NCBI GenBank assembly: GCA_001983455.1
Contig: LJDB01000070.1
Coordinates: forward strand, 1 to 56,696
DNA length: 56,696 bases
Reading direction: 5' to 3'
Origin: Candidatus Epulonipiscium fishelsonii
Lineage (GTDB): Bacteria > Bacillota > Clostridia > Lachnospirales > Cellulosilyticaceae
In this document: piece after piece, positions 54,590 through 56,696 of the stretch
Layout of the letters: every line of letters starts with the position of its first letter
Numbering within the stretch: the first letter of the stretch is position 1
Translations under genes and position numbers: made by a program
Notes under the pieces: model-generated
Told to the model about the DNA's origin: nothing
Database searches by the model: none
What the model saw: only the letters and a program-made list of their open reading frames with translations

Positions 54590-56560
54590 TTATTCTGTTA
54601 TTTTAAATTTATCCATTAAATTTTCTAGGTGTGTTGCTTGTGAAGCTAATTCTTGGCTTGTAGCTACGTTTTCTTCGGAAATAGCGGTATTTTTGGAAAG
54701 TTCATTTGTTAACTTAGCTGTTCCGCTTACTATTTCTTCAAGAGATTTTTGCTGATTTATAGCATTATCTTTGATTATATTTGAAACCTCAGACGTTGAT
54801 TGACTAGCTTGCAATATTTGATCAATAGCTTGTGCTGTTGACTTAACAATTTCTTCTCCGTTAGATACACTATTTAAGTTGTTTTTTATTATAGCATGAA
54901 TTTGGCTAACAATTTCTGATGTTTTAGCAGACAATTCACGAACTTCAGAGGCTACAATGGAAAATCCTTTACCTGCGTCACCTGCTCTTGCTGCTTCAAT
55001 AGCTGCATTTAAAGCTAATAAATTAGTTTGGCCAGCGATTTCTTCTATATAGTTAATAACTGTGGCAATTTCTTGAGTAGATTGTGAGATAAGTTGCATA
55101 GACTCAACTAATTCACTAGATAATTTGTTGCTATCTTTTGCTGTTTGTTCCATAGTTTGAATAATTTGATAGCTTTTATCAATGTCTGTAATATCACTTT
55201 TAATTTTATCTGTAATATTAAGAGTGTTTGTTTTAAATGTTTCTAATAATTCAGCTTGATCTTGTGTAATGTTGGCAAGGTCTACGGCTGATTCAGAAAT
55301 AGATGTTGCTTGAATATTAACCTGCTTAGCTGAGGACGTAATTTCTTTAGTAATGTCACTCAAAGTATTGGCTATGTTAATTAAAGAACTTTTTATAGCA
55401 GTGAAATCTCCTTGGTAATTTTGAGTTGGAGTTGCTGTAAAATCTCCTTGAGCAAAACTTTTTAGAATTTTTGAAATCTCCATAATATACATTTTAATAT
55501 TTTGGGATAAATCTTCTGTAGCTTCAACCAGACTGTTTACTTCAAAACTGTTCTTTTTTATTTCACTAGTGCTAATATTCAAATTACCGTTTTTAATCTC
55601 ATTTAAAGTTCCTACCAACTGCTCTAAAGGAAGAATATATCTATTATTAAACAATTTAATAATAATCCCACTAATAATCATCGCACCTAATACTACAATT
55701 ATTGATAGTATTATTTGAACAAATATATTCTGATACATAGAATCTTTTGAATAATTAGATATAATTATCCAACTTGTATGTGGAATAGATGTATATGTAC
55801 TATAAACAGAGTCACCATTCACTGTAGTAGCATTGTTAACTTCATTTTCTTGACTATTTAAAATTTCACTATAATCTCCTGAAACAGAATTTAAATGTGT
55901 TGCACCATTTTCATTAGGATTATATTTTTCATTAGGATGAATTGCAATATTACCTTCTTCATCAATAACAAATAAATATGTTTCGCTGTTTTCATTTGCC
56001 TCTTTAATAATATTAGTCAAAACATCAATTGTGATATCAATAAGTAAAACTCCAATAGTATTGTTACCATCAACAACTTTCTTAGAGATTGAGACTACCA
56101 TCTTTCCACTAGCAGCATCGACATAAGGTGAAGTAAGATATAACTCATCAGTTTCTAAAGCACCTATATACCACTCCCTTATTGTAGGTTCATATCCTGG
56201 ATCGGGGGTCCAACTTATAGAGTTTGCAAACTTGTTATCTTGTGTTGCAAATCCAATGGTTAAAATTTCTGTTCTCCCTTTAGCTTGTTCAACTAAATAG
56301 TTTTGAAGACCGCCAATATCCTTATAAGATTGACGTATTTCAATTTCTTTAGCTAGTGTATCTGCTAATGAAAATTTTTCAGAAAGCCAACTATCCAACT
56401 TTCCAACGGCAATAGTTGAATTTTGAATGGCCGATGTTTTAGAAGTAGCAATTGTGTTATTACTACTGTATATTATTTGTAAGATTGTAAGTATTCCTAA
56501 TAAAATAGCTATTAATGGCCGGAATACAGTTGTAATTATTTTACTTAAATTTGGATACAT
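54590..56560 (-). CDS. Methyl-accepting chemotaxis protein with dCache sensor
   Basis: The receptor of about 656 residues has a membrane helix near 10-30, a dCache-type extracellular domain (about 35-275; [18 protein letters not shown] and [14 protein letters not shown] are typical), a second helix near 280-305, a HAMP-like linker, and a cytoplasmic signalling domain with the tip [20 protein letters not shown]. dCache domains usually bind amino acids or other small polar metabolites; the ligand here is not readable. I start at ATG 56560, eight bases after AGGGAG; an in-frame GTG at 56569 overlaps that site. The remaining 130 bases upstream hold its promoter region, in which I see no convincing elements. 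Confidence 0.93.
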   Translation of the reverse strand: MYPNLSKIITTVFRPLIAILLGILTILQIIYSSNNTIATSKTSAIQNSTIAVGKLDSWLSEKFSLADTLAKEIEIRQSYKDIGGLQNYLVEQAKGRTEILTIGFATQDNKFANSISWTPDPGYEPTIREWYIGALETDELYLTSPYVDAASGKMVVSISKKVVDGNNTIGVLLIDITIDVLTNIIKEANENSETYLFVIDEEGNIAIHPNEKYNPNENGATHLNSVSGDYSEILNSQENEVNNATTVNGDSVYSTYTSIPHTSWIIISNYSKDSMYQNIFVQIILSIIVVLGAMIISGIIIKLFNNRYILPLEQLVGTLNEIKNGNLNISTSEIKKNSFEVNSLVEATEDLSQNIKMYIMEISKILKSFAQGDFTATPTQNYQGDFTAIKSSLINIANTLSDITKEITSSAKQVNIQATSISESAVDLANITQDQAELLETFKTNTLNITDKIKSDITDIDKSYQIIQTMEQTAKDSNKLSSELVESMQLISQSTQEIATVINYIEEIAGQTNLLALNAAIEAARAGDAGKGFSIVASEVRELSAKTSEIVSQIHAIIKNNLNSVSNGEEIVKSTAQAIDQILQASQSTSEVSNIIKDNAINQQKSLEEIVSGTAKLTNELSKNTAISEENVATSQELASQATHLENLMDKFKITE

Positions 56561-56696
56561 CTTAATCACTCCCTTTAATTCAATTTATGCATATGTTTGT
56601 TCTATCATACATTAAAAAATTATTAGATATTTCCATTATATATCTCTATATAACGTATAAATGTCCTAAAAATTAATTTATTGTAGTAATAAAGGA

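Overview
The window looks like a chromosomal segment of a low-GC, endospore-forming, chemotactic member of the Clostridia, most likely a Lachnospirales-type anaerobe. The support is AT-rich DNA, Shine-Dalgarno sites on nearly every gene, the sporulation genes spoIIIAA, yqfC, yqfD, spoVFA and spoVFB, two chemoreceptors, a Clostridia-style iscR-iscS-iscU-mnmA cluster, and SLH-domain wall anchoring. Genus cannot be fixed from the sequence. All genes except spoIIIAA, the GPP34-like gene and one tiny peptide gene lie on the minus strand. There are no tRNA or rRNA genes, insertion sequences, phage genes or CRISPR arrays that I can see.

Layout: 0.2-1.1 kb, an orphan spoIIIAA on the plus strand. 1.2-2.2 kb, a minimal Tat translocase (tatA-tatC). 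2.5-6.4 kb, a ferredoxin-like aldo/keto reductase and DNA polymerase I. 6.4-7.1 kb, a gene-poor gap with a possible 23-residue toxin-like peptide. 7.1-11.2 kb, the cluster yqfC-yqfD-ybeY-cdd-era-recO, here without phoH and dgkA. 11.4-13.5 kb, two PfkB-family sugar kinases of the 2-keto-3-deoxygluconate type. 13.8-18.6 kb, rpsU, alaS, an M15 peptidase relative, a 50-residue membrane peptide and cvfB. 18.9-19.7 kb, a GPP34-like gene followed by a 41-bp palindromic repeat. 19.7-22.9 kb, the iron-sulfur and tRNA-thiolation operon.

The dominant feature is one 21.8-kb gene (23392-45159) for a 7255-residue secreted, wall-anchored protein. In order it has a signal peptide, eight Pro/Asp/Tyr-rich repeats, an EF-hand plus leucine-rich-repeat (LRR) block, three Ig-like domains, a second EF-hand/LRR block, about 41 further Ig-like domains, 19 FIVAR-like helical repeats, a degenerate third EF-hand/LRR block, an acidic linker and three SLH domains. 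The Ig-like domains are arranged in a five-domain higher-order cycle of about 443 residues. The FIVAR repeats show a separate five-unit cycle of 433 residues with a recent near-identical duplication. This is probably a giant adhesin or cell-surface fibre.

The rest (45.4-56.6 kb) holds two methyl-accepting chemotaxis proteins, an M3 oligoendopeptidase, a Lon-like protease that has lost its ATP-binding loop, a ComEC-like metallo-beta-lactamase lipoprotein, and the dipicolinate synthase pair spoVFA-spoVFB, which makes the spore-core solute. The strongest candidates for something undescribed are the architecture and evolution of the giant surface protein, the orphan SpoIIIAA, the M15 relative with an altered catalytic motif, and the small hydrophobic peptide.
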